Below are positions 44,499 through 53,172 of a stretch of DNA of 64,000 nucleotides, piece after piece; position 1 is the stretch's first letter, and every line of letters begins with the position of its first letter. The stretch spans positions 1 to 64,000 of the forward strand of contig DCFW01000027.1 in assembly GCA_002315435.1 (NCBI GenBank), written 5' to 3'. The DNA is from Bacteroidales bacterium UBA1794. GTDB lineage: Bacteria > Bacteroidota > Bacteroidia > Bacteroidales > Bacteroidaceae. The position numbers and the translations under genes were made by a program. The notes under the pieces are model-generated. The model was not told the origin of the DNA. It saw nothing but the letters and a program-made list of their open reading frames with translations, and did not search any database.

Positions 44499-45515
44499 TT
44501 ATTTGGGTGGATACTCTATTTCTTTGCGATCATAATAACTGGCAAATCTACCGGCTTCTTTGTCATTTACGGGTCCATGACTACTCCATGGCCACCCACC
44601 GAAACGAGTTTTCTGATAATCATAATACGCTTGTTTCACTTCATTCATTGTGTTCAGTACGAATGGTCCGGAAGCAGCTACAGGCTCATTGATAGGTTCC
44701 CCTTCCAGCAGTAGCAGTTGAGTGACCCCGTTGCCATTCTTAATATGAACTTCATCATCACCGGTAAGTTCCACCTCGTATTTTTCTGCGATCACCATCT
44801 CTTCAATCGCTATGCTTGCACCACGATAATGATAAAGCACTCTGTTCAATGTGCTCGAAACAGCAGGCAGCGTAAACTCAGCGTTCGGTTCCAACTTAAT
44901 AAGCCATATGCCCACATGATTATTCCGATCATAAGCCCACGATGACGGTAGCGGATCCAACGACTTCGTACCCTTATATTCGCCTGCTACAATAGTTATT
45001 TCCGATAAATTCCCATTTTGATCCTTCTCTGTAAAGGTCGGGACTTGCTCATTCCAAAACATCTTATAATCAGGTTTCGCAAATTTATCCTTCTTAGGCA
45101 AGTTCAGCCATACTTGAAACAACTCCATAGGATTCTCTTTATCATCATTCAGCAACGGGAACATCTCTGAATGCTGCACACCGGCACCCGCCGTCATCCA
45201 TTGCACATCACCCTGCCCATATCGTCCTTTCGACCCCTTTGAGTCAAAATGGTCGGCAAATCCTTTTATCATTAACGTCACTGTTTCAAATCCTCTATGC
45301 GGATGCACGGGAAAACCAGGAATCGTATCACCATAATACATTCTCCAATCAGCCTGCATATCAAAGTCCTCTCCATTATTCTTTCCTTCAGGCATCACCT
45401 CCGGCTCCATCGTTCTATTGCCTTTGGGAAAAAGATCATCATGATGGAACGTCACAATGAACGGATCCAACACATGAAGCTGAAATTCCATCGGACTAAT
45501 TTTCTTTATACTCAT
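44499..45515 (-). CDS. Pirin family protein
   Basis: The 338-residue bicupin protein has the pirin metal site motif FPVHPHRGFETVTLMIKG in the first cupin, with DVQWMTAGAGVQHSEMFP after it. The second half holds a degenerate second cupin. It is longer than the usual 230-300 residues because of an N-terminal lead (about 45 residues). Some bacterial pirins are quercetinases and others are regulators, and the role here is unknown. Confidence 0.9.
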   Translation of the reverse strand: MSIKKISPMEFQLHVLDPFIVTFHHDDLFPKGNRTMEPEVMPEGKNNGEDFDMQADWRMYYGDTIPGFPVHPHRGFETVTLMIKGFADHFDSKGSKGRYGQGDVQWMTAGAGVQHSEMFPLLNDDKENPMELFQVWLNLPKKDKFAKPDYKMFWNEQVPTFTEKDQNGNLSEITIVAGEYKGTKSLDPLPSSWAYDRNNHVGIWLIKLEPNAEFTLPAVSSTLNRVLYHYRGASIAIEEMVIAEKYEVELTGDDEVHIKNGNGVTQLLLLEGEPINEPVAASGPFVLNTMNEVKQAYYDYQKTRFGGWPWSSHGPVNDKEAGRFASYYDRKEIEYPPK

Positions 45516-45705
45516 ATTCTTTTACTATTTGATTGAACAATATCCACTTGACACTGTTATAATAACATACAATGATAGGTAAATGTTTAATTTCCCTATA
45601 AAATCTTCCCAAAATTCATTTACTGATTACTTTTCTCCATATATCAATTATAATTGCGTTTATTTGCGGATACTAAATTTCTTTGAATAATTAAAAAATA
45701 TCATT

Positions 45706-46272
45706 ATGAAAAAATTTATTTTATGTATGTGCACTGTATTGCTGATGGGATTCTTGTATACAGCAAATGCACAAGTGAGTATCAGAATCAATATAAATCA
45801 TCAACCGGCGTGGGGGCCTAGCGGATATGACCGTGCAGACTTCTACTACTTCCCCGATTTGAATATTTATTACGATGTAAACAGCTCCATGTTCTATTAT
45901 TTATCAGGATCAAGATGGGCATCAAATCGCTATCTTCCAAGTAGATATAGCAGATACGATTTCTACAAAATGCATAAAGTGGTCATGAACAACGGACCAA
46001 GACCATGGTTAAGAAATAGAGACCATAGAAGAGAATACATGAGATTCAGAGGCGACAGAAGCCAGACACCTATTAGACTCAGCAACAATCGCAGATATGA
46101 TCAAAGCAAGAGGAACTCTAGAATGTGGGTCAACGGAAACCAAAGAAACGACCAAAGACAAGGTCAAAGAAATAATCAAAAAGTTGATAAACAGAGAAAT
46201 CAACAACCCAATAATCGACAATCAGATAACAAGCACCCGGACAATAGGCCTGGTGAAAATAGAGAGCGCTAA
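45706..46272 (+). CDS. Exported Arg/Asn-rich protein of unknown function
   Basis: The 188-residue protein has a signal peptide (MKKFILCMCTVLLMGFLYTANAQ). A Tyr-rich ordered part follows (about 25-95: HQPAWGPSGYDRADFYYFPDLNIYYDVNSSMFYYLSG). The C-terminus is a long disordered Arg/Asn/Gln tail (about 105-188). Similar short exported proteins occur in Bacteroides, but I cannot name a family. The tail suggests binding to a polyanion or another envelope component (inference). It has its own terminator at 46302. Confidence 0.7.
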   Translation: MKKFILCMCTVLLMGFLYTANAQVSIRININHQPAWGPSGYDRADFYYFPDLNIYYDVNSSMFYYLSGSRWASNRYLPSRYSRYDFYKMHKVVMNNGPRPWLRNRDHRREYMRFRGDRSQTPIRLSNNRRYDQSKRNSRMWVNGNQRNDQRQGQRNNQKVDKQRNQQPNNRQSDNKHPDNRPGENRER

Positions 46273-46301
46273 TCATAAAGCTTTCTGAAAGTTTTATATA
46301 T

Positions 46302-46364
46302 ACAGCTAATGCAATAATAGTTTACAGCACCACTGCAAACAAATTATTGTATTAGCTGTTTCTG
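46302..46364 (+). terminator. Terminator after the Arg/Asn-rich exported protein gene
   Basis: ACAGCTAATGCAATAAT (46302-46318) and ATTATTGTATTAGCTGT (46343-46359) form a 17-bp stem with one mismatch, followed by TTCTG. Confidence 0.8.
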
Positions 46365-46462
46365 CAAAAAGCCTAACATCTAAAGATTAAAAAAACAAAT
46401 AAAATACAGTGTTCAGGTAGAAATAATCAGTAAAGACGATTACATTACTAAAAGAAAACAAG

Positions 46463-46470
46463 TAACTTTG
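46463..46470 (+). promoter_or_regulatory. -7 box for the DUF6506 gene
   Basis: TAACTTTG matches TAnnTTTG, 35 bases before the ATG at 46505. Confidence 0.5.
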
Positions 46471-46504
46471 TTACTTCAAAAAAAAATTAAATATCATAAC
46501 AACA

Positions 46505-46822
46505 ATGGTAACAAAAGCAGCATTTATTTACATCGCACCAAAGAATGATCCTAAGGTTCATCGTGCAGTAATTGATTCTCCAGTGATAAATCTTACTGTA
46601 GTAGGCGTAGCTAATTACGACGAAGCGGAAAAAGTCGCGTTGGAATTAGTTTCAGAAGGTATTACAGCTTTCGAACTATGTGCCGGATTTGGAAACGAAG
46701 GGACAGCCCGCATTGCTAAATGTGTAGGTGATAAAGCCCTGGTTGGAGTTGTTCGTTTCGATCTACATCCTGCATTCGGACATAAAAGCGGAGACAGCCT
46801 ATTCGCAGATAGTAGCTTATAA
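46505..46822 (+). CDS. DUF6506 family protein
   Basis: The 105-residue protein starts MVTKAAFIYIAPKNDPKVHRAVIDSP and shows the repeated alpha/beta pattern VVGVANYDEAEKVALELVSEGITAFELCAGFGNEGTARI. This matches the small DUF6506 family, whose function is unknown. It has no signal peptide or membrane segment, and it stands as a single gene between terminators. Confidence 0.8.
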   Translation: MVTKAAFIYIAPKNDPKVHRAVIDSPVINLTVVGVANYDEAEKVALELVSEGITAFELCAGFGNEGTARIAKCVGDKALVGVVRFDLHPAFGHKSGDSLFADSSL

Positions 46823-46833
46823 AAATTTATCTT

Positions 46834-46886
46834 AACCCATTGGCTCAATTAAATTCATTTTTAATTCAGCCAATGGGTTTGTTATT
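46834..46886 (+). terminator. Terminator after the DUF6506 gene
   Basis: AACCCATTGGCT and AGCCAATGGGTT form a perfect 12-bp stem around a 22-base AT loop, followed by TGTTATTTT. Confidence 0.88.
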
Positions 46887-46911
46887 TTCAATAGTTTAGC
46901 ATCTAATATTA

Positions 46912-47510
46912 ATGACAATGAATAAAGAAATTATATGTATTCTGCTCCCCAAATACGCTGATTGGGAAGGTGCATTTATAGCATCTTCTTTAAATAATAC
47001 GACAGGGCTTGATGGGGAGATGTTTCAAGTAAAGACGATGTCTCTAACAAAAGATCCTGTTGAATCTATCGGTGGGTTCAAAACAATACCGGATTATGAC
47101 ATAAATACTTTACCAGATAAATATGAAGCTCTTCTATTAATAGGTGGTATGAGTTGGTTTACAGAAGAAGCAAAGCTGATTGTTCCTATTGTGAAGAGTG
47201 CCATCAAAAACAAGATCTTAGTTGCCGGGATCTGCAATGCATCCGTATTCTTAGGCAAATATGGTTTCTTAAACGAGGTGAAGCATACCAGCAACACGTT
47301 GGAATATCTGAAGAAGAGTGCTGAGAAAGTTACACGGGAAAAGCTAATTACATCAATAAGCAGGCTGTCTGTGACGGGAATATGATTACTGCGAATGGGA
47401 CTGCCTATTTAGAGTTCTCGAAAGAAATTTCAATCCGATTGAAAGCGAAGACGGTAGAACAGATTGAAAAGGAATATACTTTTAATAAATTGGGACTTTA
47501 CCAAGAATAA
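46912..47510 (+). pseudogene. DJ-1/PfpI family protein gene with a one-base frameshift
   Basis: The first frame (46912-47385) encodes a DJ-1/PfpI protein with the nucleophile elbow VAGICNASVFLG. After KKSAEKV at about 47329 the expected sequence continues in the next frame: YTGKANYINKQAV, then CDGNMITANGTAYLEFSKEI and KLGLYQE before the stop at 47510. Adding one base at 47329-47331 (GTTAC to GTTTAC) restores one frame of about 200 residues. The intact second half shows the gene broke recently or that the base is a sequencing error. The intact protein would be a glutaminase-fold protein of stress or amidotransferase type. Confidence 0.85.
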
Positions 47511-47566
47511 GCTTAAGGAAATAAAGCATAGAAAATAAGCATTACACTGTGAATGGTTAGAAAATA

Positions 47567-47602
47567 AAAAAGCGGGAAAATATAAATACTTTCCCGCTTT
47601 TA
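47567..47602. terminator. Bidirectional terminator between the DJ-1 and RRM genes
   Basis: AAAAAGCGGGAAA and TTTCCCGCTTTT form a strong stem with A- and T-runs on both sides, so it can stop transcription in both directions. Confidence 0.9.
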
Positions 47603-47617
47603 TCAATTTAATCCGAA

Positions 47618-47932
47618 TTAATATCGTCTGTTGTTGCTATATCCGCCACCACGATTGCTGCTATTGTATCCGCCGCCACTGCTTCTTTCAGTTTTAGGAC
47701 GAGCTACATTAACTTTAATAGTGTTGCCTTCAAAGTCTGTCTCATTCAATTCTTTAATAGCCTTGTTAGCGTCATCGTCACTAGGCATCTCAACAAAACC
47801 GAAACCACGAGATCTACCGGTTTCTCTGTCAGTAATAATGTTTGCAGAAGTTACTTCTCCGTAACCTGCGAATAATCCTTGTAAGCCCTCGCTTGTTGTG
47901 CTGTAGCTTAGATTTGAAACGTAAATGTTCAT
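47618..47932 (-). CDS. RRM-type RNA-binding protein
   Basis: The 104-residue protein is a single RNA recognition motif (about 1-80) with RNP2 IYVSNLSY and RNP1 RSRGFGFVEM. A Gly/Ser/Asn/Arg-rich tail (GGGYNSSNRGGGYSNN) follows. Such glycine-rich RRM proteins in Bacteroides are RNA chaperones or regulators. It clusters with a cold-shock-domain protein and a DEAD helicase on the same strand, so the three probably act together in RNA folding and turnover. Confidence 0.93.
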   Translation of the reverse strand: MNIYVSNLSYSTTSEGLQGLFAGYGEVTSANIITDRETGRSRGFGFVEMPSDDDANKAIKELNETDFEGNTIKVNVARPKTERSSGGGYNSSNRGGGYSNNRRY

Positions 47933-47966
47933 CTTTTTTTTTATTAATTATTAATTGATTGATTAT

Positions 47967-48413
47967 CTATTTTGTCAGTGTGACCCTCACGGCATTCATG
48001 CCCTTCTTGCCACGTTCCAACTCAAAAGTAACCATATTTCCTTCTGTAATGTTATCAGGAGCGCTACTAATGTGGAAGAAATATTTTTCCATACTTCCAA
48101 GATCCTTAATAAAGCCGTAACCCTTTTCTGAGTTAAAGAACTCTACGCGACCTCTTAGTTCTGTTTCTTCCGTCTCCTCTTTTTTAGGGGTAGAGACTGC
48201 TATGTCTTCTATATCCACCTCTTGTTTTTTCTTGTCCGGATCAGGCGGTGTGCTGGATATGACACCGTTTTCATCTACATACGCAATCATGTCCTCAAAC
48301 GACCCGCTAGCACTGTTAGCTTTACGCTCTTCTTTGCGCTTTTGTTTCTCCAGCTGTTTACTCTGTTTCTTCTTTTCTAATTCTCTTTTATTATATGAAA
48401 CTGTTTTAACCAT
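47967..48413 (-). CDS. Cold-shock-domain protein with long charged N-terminus
   Basis: The 148-residue protein has a Lys/Glu-rich, probably coiled N-terminal half (about 1-80, RELEKKKQSKQLEKQKRKEERK). A C-terminal cold-shock domain follows (about 85-148: LRGRVEFFNSEKGYGFIKD, YFFHISSA, NMVTFELERGKKGMNAVRV). RNA-binding aromatics of RNP1 and RNP2 are present. The N-terminal extension is unusual for CspA but common in this Bacteroides group. It lies 25 bases downstream of the DEAD helicase gene. Confidence 0.92.
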   Translation of the reverse strand: MVKTVSYNKRELEKKKQSKQLEKQKRKEERKANSASGSFEDMIAYVDENGVISSTPPDPDKKKQEVDIEDIAVSTPKKEETEETELRGRVEFFNSEKGYGFIKDLGSMEKYFFHISSAPDNITEGNMVTFELERGKKGMNAVRVTLTK

Positions 48414-48438
48414 ATATAGTTATTTTATATTTTTGTCT

Positions 48439-49563
48439 TTACGCTGGTAATGATACCACATTCAACTTCTTACCTGTCAACTTCTGAATATCCTTTATCA
48501 TCAAATGTTCTTCCCTAGAACAAAATGTAAGGGCTGTTCCTTGATTTCCAGCACGACCTGTACGACCGATACGATGTACGTAAGTCTCTGCCACATCAGG
48601 AAGATCATAGTTGATAACAACCTCCAAATTGGCAATATCAATTCCTCTTGAGGCGATGTCCGTGGCTATAATTACACGCGTTTTGCCGGATTTGAAATTG
48701 GTAAGTGCACGTTGTCTTGCACCCTGACTCTTGTTGCCGTGAATCGCATCACAACCTATACCCTTTTTGCACAATATCTTTGCGATCTTGTCTGCACCAT
48801 GTTTGGTACGAGAGAAAACCAACACAGATTTTGAAGGTTCTTTCTTCAAAAGAGTAACAAGCAATTCGCTTTTCTCGGATTTCTCCACCATATATAAGTT
48901 CTGCTTGATAGTATCCACTACTGATGAAACCGGTGCTACCTCTACTGTCACAGGATTATGCAGAATTGATTTCGACAGTTTTGCAATTGTTACAGGCATG
49001 GTTGCCGAAAAGAACAATGTCTGTTTCTGGCTTGGCAACATGGGTAACAAACGTTTTATATCATGTATAAAACCCATATCAAGCATGCGGTCGGCCTCAT
49101 CCAAAACAAAGTGTTCGACATGTGCAAGGGTTATATATTGTTGACTGATTAAGTCAAGCAATCGTCCCGGTGTAGCTATCAATACGTCCGTTCCTCTTTT
49201 CAATTTTTCAACTTGTGGTCTTTGATTGACACCACCGAATACTACTGTATGTCTAAGATCAACATATTCAGCATAATCAGTGAAGCATTCATCGATCTGA
49301 ATAGCCAGTTCCCTTGTAGGGGTAAGGATCAGCGCCTTTATTTCCCGTTTTCTGTCATTAGACGTAGATTGGGCTAGTTGCTGAATGATAGGTATTGCGA
49401 AAGCGGCAGTTTTACCTGTTCCCGTCTGTGCTATTCCTACCAGGTCGCGATCGCTGAAGGCGACCGGTATTGCTTTCTCCTGAATAGGAGTCGGCGTTTC
49501 ATACTTTTTTTTAGAAAGAGCCTTCAATATAGGCTCGGAAATATTTAAATCTTTAAATGTCAT
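48439..49563 (-). CDS. DEAD-box RNA helicase, RhlE type
   Basis: The 374-residue helicase contains all core motifs: PTPIQEKAIP (Q motif), AQTGTGKTAAF (Walker A), PTRELAIQ, TPGRLLD, VLDEADRMLDMGF (DEAD), FFSATMP (SAT) and HRIGRTGRAG. It ends soon after the core (QKLTGKKLNVVSLPA), lacking a long C-terminal extension. It is the first gene of the cluster with the CSD and RRM genes and is preceded by a leader of about 250 nt from a promoter near 49821-49828. Confidence 0.95.
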   Translation of the reverse strand: MTFKDLNISEPILKALSKKKYETPTPIQEKAIPVAFSDRDLVGIAQTGTGKTAAFAIPIIQQLAQSTSNDRKREIKALILTPTRELAIQIDECFTDYAEYVDLRHTVVFGGVNQRPQVEKLKRGTDVLIATPGRLLDLISQQYITLAHVEHFVLDEADRMLDMGFIHDIKRLLPMLPSQKQTLFFSATMPVTIAKLSKSILHNPVTVEVAPVSSVVDTIKQNLYMVEKSEKSELLVTLLKKEPSKSVLVFSRTKHGADKIAKILCKKGIGCDAIHGNKSQGARQRALTNFKSGKTRVIIATDIASRGIDIANLEVVINYDLPDVAETYVHRIGRTGRAGNQGTALTFCSREEHLMIKDIQKLTGKKLNVVSLPA

Positions 49564-50135
49564 AAATTTTTGACTACTTTCAACGGCAGTCCCCTGTTTA
49601 ATTAATTATTCGCAATAAGAAAACATGGGAGAAGCCCGGGTGCAATACCCGCATGGAACCTATTACGTCTCGATAAGCAGTTAATAATAATGGCCATTTG
49701 CCATTCATTAAAAGTTTTGATTTTGATTTGATTTCGACGATGGTTAGGCCCGCGAAACAACAGCGGTACAAAGCATTGCGGAGAAAAGACTCAATAGTAA
49801 ACTCCATTTATCTAAGCTGCAAAGATATAACATTATTTCGAATTATCCTTTATTTCGACTAAATATTTGACATTATTTCAATATTTTGAGTCCTCACGAA
49901 GAAATGAGGGAACGAAAGAGCCCGATAATCGGTACTGAGATGCGAAACATGAAGAAACTGAAACTTCTAAGTTTTTTTATTTTAGTTGATTTATTTATTA
50001 CATATCTTATATCTAGGTATACTATATTCCGAAAGTCATATTAATTAATCTAAAATGAACAAAGATATCTATGAAGGATTAAACATTACTGTTACATTTG
50101 AGTCTTATAGTAGAAAGAACTAAAAATCGCATAAC
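49564..50135. other. Long helicase leader (minus strand) and upstream region of the GH28 gene
   Basis: On the minus strand a -7 box TATCTTTG (49828-49821) would start transcription near 49814, giving a leader of about 250 nt before the helicase ATG. The leader can form a CGGGT/ACCCG hairpin (49639-49651 region). It contains a 69-codon frame starting at 49807, almost at the predicted 5' end. Between 49830 and 50135 hairpins CCTCA/TGAGG (49892-49909) and CCGA/TCGG (49922-49932) are visible. No other gene is supported. Confidence 0.5.
49821..49828 (-). promoter_or_regulatory. -7 box of the helicase/CSD/RRM cluster
   Basis: The minus strand reads TATCTTTG (TAnnTTTG). It is about 258 bases upstream of the helicase ATG. 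Confidence 0.55.
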
Positions 50136-51788
50136 ATGAGAAACAAGTATTATCAAAGTAGAATAGCGGTAGCTTTTCTTATTTTACTTTCTTTGAGCAT
50201 CACTTCTTTTGCTCAGAACAACGGTGATTTAAGGGAACATCTTCGTGATTTACCTTTTGCAATGCCGGAGATGAATGTGCCCGTATTCCCGAATAGATCG
50301 GTAAACATCAAGGATTTTGGAGCAGTGGGTGACGGACAGACCATGAATTCAGATGCTTTCAAAAAGGCGATTGAGCAATGTGCGTCATTAGGTGGAGGTA
50401 CCGTGATTGTTCCTCCTGGATTATGGCTTACTGGCCCTATTTTGTTTAAAAGCAATATCAATCTGCATCTTGAGAAAGGAGCACTCGTCCTGTTCAGTCG
50501 CAACCATAGCGATTATCCTCTCGTGAAGGATGGCAAGTCATTTTCAGTGACTCCTCCTATATCAGGCTATGACTTGGAAAATATTGCTATTACCGGTGAC
50601 GGAATTTTTGACGGATCGGGTGATACTTGGAGACCGGTAAAGAAAGATAAGACAACTGAGGATCAATGGAAAAAGTTGATTGCTTCGGGTGGCGTAGTAG
50701 ACAAAAACAATCTCTGTTGGCCTAACCAGGAGGCGATGGATGGAGAGATGTACCTAAAGGGGTTGAATAAGAAAGATAAGAGTACGCTTAGTGAACAAGA
50801 TTTCATCCTTGCACGCGAATTTTTACGTCCCTACCTGCTGATGTTTGCTAATTGCAAGAATGTATTGCTTGACGGACCGACATTCCAAAACTCTCCCAAA
50901 TTTGTAATTAATCCGCACTTCTGTGACAACATGATCATCAGAAACATCAAAGTGCTGAATGAATGGTGGGCACAAAATGGAGATGGAATAGACATTAGCG
51001 GAGGAAAGAATATTGTTATATACAATTGTACGGTTAATGCGGGAGATGATGGCATTTGCATGAAATCAAGCAGAACGAAGAAATACGGCAATGGCGCTGC
51101 TCTGCAGAATGTGGTAATATCTGATTGCGTAGTTTACCATGCTCATGGTGGGTTTGTAATCGGAAGTAACACGGATGGAGGCATGAATAATATCTCTGTA
51201 AGCAACTGTAATTTTATTTCTACTGATGTAGGTCTGAGATTTAAAAGTAGCAGAGGCAGAGGTGGACTTGTTGAGAACATCTATGTAAAAGATATCTTCA
51301 TGAAAGATATCGCCAGAGAGGCTATCTTATTCGACACCTATTATGAAAATAAGTCTCCGGCAAATATAAATCAGGAAGTAAACGAAACGACCCCTCGTTT
51401 CCAAAAGTTTTTCTTGCAGAATATTTATTGCAACGGAGCTGCACAAGCAATAGAAATGACAGGGTTGCCTGAAATGCCGATTCAAGATATTGATTTCAAT
51501 AACGTAACCATCTCTGCCCAATCAGGCTTTTCGTCAATGGAGGCTAAGAACATACGCCTGAACAAGGTGTCTATTTTGCCTGAAAAAGGAGTTGTTTACT
51601 CGCTGGAGAATAGCAAGGATTTCTTAATGAAAGACTTAGCATCCCCTACTCTACAGAAATCATTTATGACGCTAAAAGGAACAACTACTAAGAACATCCA
51701 AATACAAGGTACCAGTCTTCCAAAAGACAAAAGCAATTTTACTTTTGAACAAGGAGCCGAAAAGAGTGCCGTGATTGTTACAAAATAG
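50136..51788 (+). CDS. Secreted GH28 polygalacturonase-like glycosidase
   Basis: The 550-residue protein has a signal peptide (about 1-26). A GH28 beta-helix starts at SVNIKDFGAVGDGQTMNSDAF (55-75), the usual entry motif. Catalytic-region motifs are NGDGID (281-286), AGDDGIC (302-308), HGGFVIGS (337-344) and RFKS (368-371, in place of RIK). These fit the exo-polygalacturonase or rhamnogalacturonan-related GH28 groups. It converges tail to tail with the ECF sigma gene and is not part of a visible PUL. Confidence 0.9.
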   Translation: MRNKYYQSRIAVAFLILLSLSITSFAQNNGDLREHLRDLPFAMPEMNVPVFPNRSVNIKDFGAVGDGQTMNSDAFKKAIEQCASLGGGTVIVPPGLWLTGPILFKSNINLHLEKGALVLFSRNHSDYPLVKDGKSFSVTPPISGYDLENIAITGDGIFDGSGDTWRPVKKDKTTEDQWKKLIASGGVVDKNNLCWPNQEAMDGEMYLKGLNKKDKSTLSEQDFILAREFLRPYLLMFANCKNVLLDGPTFQNSPKFVINPHFCDNMIIRNIKVLNEWWAQNGDGIDISGGKNIVIYNCTVNAGDDGICMKSSRTKKYGNGAALQNVVISDCVVYHAHGGFVIGSNTDGGMNNISVSNCNFISTDVGLRFKSSRGRGGLVENIYVKDIFMKDIAREAILFDTYYENKSPANINQEVNETTPRFQKFFLQNIYCNGAAQAIEMTGLPEMPIQDIDFNNVTISAQSGFSSMEAKNIRLNKVSILPEKGVVYSLENSKDFLMKDLASPTLQKSFMTLKGTTTKNIQIQGTSLPKDKSNFTFEQGAEKSAVIVTK

Positions 51789-51796
51789 AGAAAAAA

Positions 51797-52363
51797 CTAA
51801 TATTCAAGAAAATCTTTATAGAGTTCTTCCAACCGTTTGCGAAGAAACAAAACGGCATAATGTTTACGAGAGAGCAAAGTATTTACAGGCGTTCCGGTGG
51901 TTTCAGACACTTCTTTCACCGGAATGCCTTCTAACTCCATCAGTTCAAAGACCTCGCGCTGCTCAGGAGGCATTTCAGACAAAGCTTCCTCAAGTTCATC
52001 CCAAACGAGTGAACGCATGTATTCTGTTTCGGGCGAAGAGCTTTCGTTACCGAACAATACTTCCGAAAAATCATTCATCACATTGTCGTCTTCATCATAG
52101 GAAGTGACAGGCAATTCCTCTTCGTGTTTCTTCTTTTCTTTATTGATGATGGTATTCCTTGTCACACGATAGAGCCACGAAGCCACCTGCTCTATCGGAT
52201 TGAGAGTACTTTCAAAAGTCTTCACCAATTGATAAAACACATCCTGAAGAATGTCTTCGGCATCTTCCTTGTTGGAAACCTTCTTACGAATAAAGGCTTT
52301 CAAACGGGGCTGATACTGAACAATCAATTTTTCAACCTTCTCCGAGTCGGCTAACTTATTCAT
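51797..52363 (-). CDS. ECF-type RNA polymerase sigma factor with His-rich partner operon
   Basis: The 188-residue sigma factor starts at MNKLADSEKVEKLI, and the longer frame lies inside the neighbouring gene. Region 2 is at about 10-75 (KEDAEDILQDVFYQLVKTFE, VASWLYRVTRNTIINK). An acidic linker (TSYDEDDNVMNDFSE) follows, then region 4 (about 125-180: LSEMPPEQREVFELMELEGIPVKEVSETTGTPVNTLLSRKHYA). It overlaps the preceding membrane protein gene by 8 bases, so their translation is coupled and that protein is a candidate anti-sigma or sensor. Confidence 0.9.
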   Translation of the reverse strand: MNKLADSEKVEKLIVQYQPRLKAFIRKKVSNKEDAEDILQDVFYQLVKTFESTLNPIEQVASWLYRVTRNTIINKEKKKHEEELPVTSYDEDDNVMNDFSEVLFGNESSSPETEYMRSLVWDELEEALSEMPPEQREVFELMELEGIPVKEVSETTGTPVNTLLSRKHYAVLFLRKRLEELYKDFLEY

Positions 52364-52745
52364 TGTTATCCGGGGTGTGCTTGTTGCTCTCTTCATCAAA
52401 GTCTTCATGAAAGAACTCTCCATGGTGGTGGAATCCACCGCCAAAGCCGAATTTTCTCCTTTTATTGATAAATTCTTTACGCTGCTCTGCAGTCATGTTC
52501 ATCCATTTATCACGAAAAGGGTTTCCGTGGTGAAAAAACATTCCTCCCATCATCATTCTACCACCACCGAAACTTCCAAACAATATGCGTGAAAGAATAA
52601 AGAGACCCAACGCTTGCCAAAAATTAATAGTGGAGAGTCCCAATATGGCGGGCATGAGAAGATTCCACAACAACATAACTATGGCACTGAATACCGCTAA
52701 CACCAAGGGCCCGATAAAAAACATTTTAAATCTTCTAATTTTCAT
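52356..52745 (-). CDS. Small membrane protein with His-rich tail, sigma-linked
   Basis: The 129-residue protein has two membrane helices (about 8-30 and 41-58) and a Gly/Met-rich turn. A soluble tail carries FHHHG and GFHHHGEFFHEDF and the motif KWMNMTAEQRKEFINKR (80-96), which recalls the LTxxQ element of Spy/CpxP-type proteins. The neighbouring 110-residue protein shares this motif. Clustered His residues suggest metal binding (inference). Its end overlaps the ECF sigma gene by 8 bases. Confidence 0.7.
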   Translation of the reverse strand: MKIRRFKMFFIGPLVLAVFSAIVMLLWNLLMPAILGLSTINFWQALGLFILSRILFGSFGGGRMMMGGMFFHHGNPFRDKWMNMTAEQRKEFINKRRKFGFGGGFHHHGEFFHEDFDEESNKHTPDNNE

Positions 52746-52839
52746 ATCTTCATTCTATTTTATTTGTTCTAAAGAACAACCTCGAAGCGAACAGATTCAT
52801 ATATAAGAGGAATCTGTCTGCCTCAAGATTGGTTTTATT

Positions 52840-53172
52840 TTATTTAGGTTGATTCATTGAGCAATCTTCTCTCATACCTCGTGCAAAGAAACCACCCATA
52901 CCATGCATGTGATTATGAATGGCATCTTTCATATTATCCACGAATTCTTTTTTCTCTTCCGGAGTCTTTTTCATCCAGGCTTCACAACGAGCATCCATAG
53001 CCTCAACTGAAAAACCTTCGCCACAGTGCCCAGTAAAGTCCATCCGTTTGTTTACGAACTCGACTTTCTCACTGTCAGACATTTTTGACCATTCTTCACG
53101 AAACTTCTTTCTACCGTCTTCACCAAAAAATCTTCTCCCAAAGAATCCCATTCCAAAATCATTTGTTTCCAT
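52840..53172 (-). CDS. Small hypothetical protein with repeated W..M(S/T)..(E/Q)K.EF motif
   Basis: The 110-residue protein is Gly/Phe-rich at the start (METNDFGMGFFGRRFFGEDG). It then has the motif EEWSKMSDSEKVEFVNKRM (26-44) and a second, weaker copy EAWMKKTPEEKKEFVDNMK (64-82). The end is His/Met-rich (HNHMHGMGGFF). The first copy is shared with the next gene's membrane protein. There is no signal peptide. It is the first gene of the presumed operon with that protein and the ECF sigma factor, and its own function is unknown. Confidence 0.65.
   Translation of the reverse strand: METNDFGMGFFGRRFFGEDGRKKFREEWSKMSDSEKVEFVNKRMDFTGHCGEGFSVEAMDARCEAWMKKTPEEKKEFVDNMKDAIHNHMHGMGGFFARGMREDCSMNQPK

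Noticed and set aside
49598..49807. 69-codon frame in the helicase leader called as a gene
   Set aside because: Its ATG would lie almost at the predicted mRNA 5' end with no room for a ribosome binding site; it is kept only as a possible leader feature.
52792..52816. CAGATTC/GAATCTG hairpin between the two small proteins of the sigma operon
   Set aside because: The stem is only 7 bp without a T-run, so it is too weak to call a terminator and break the operon.
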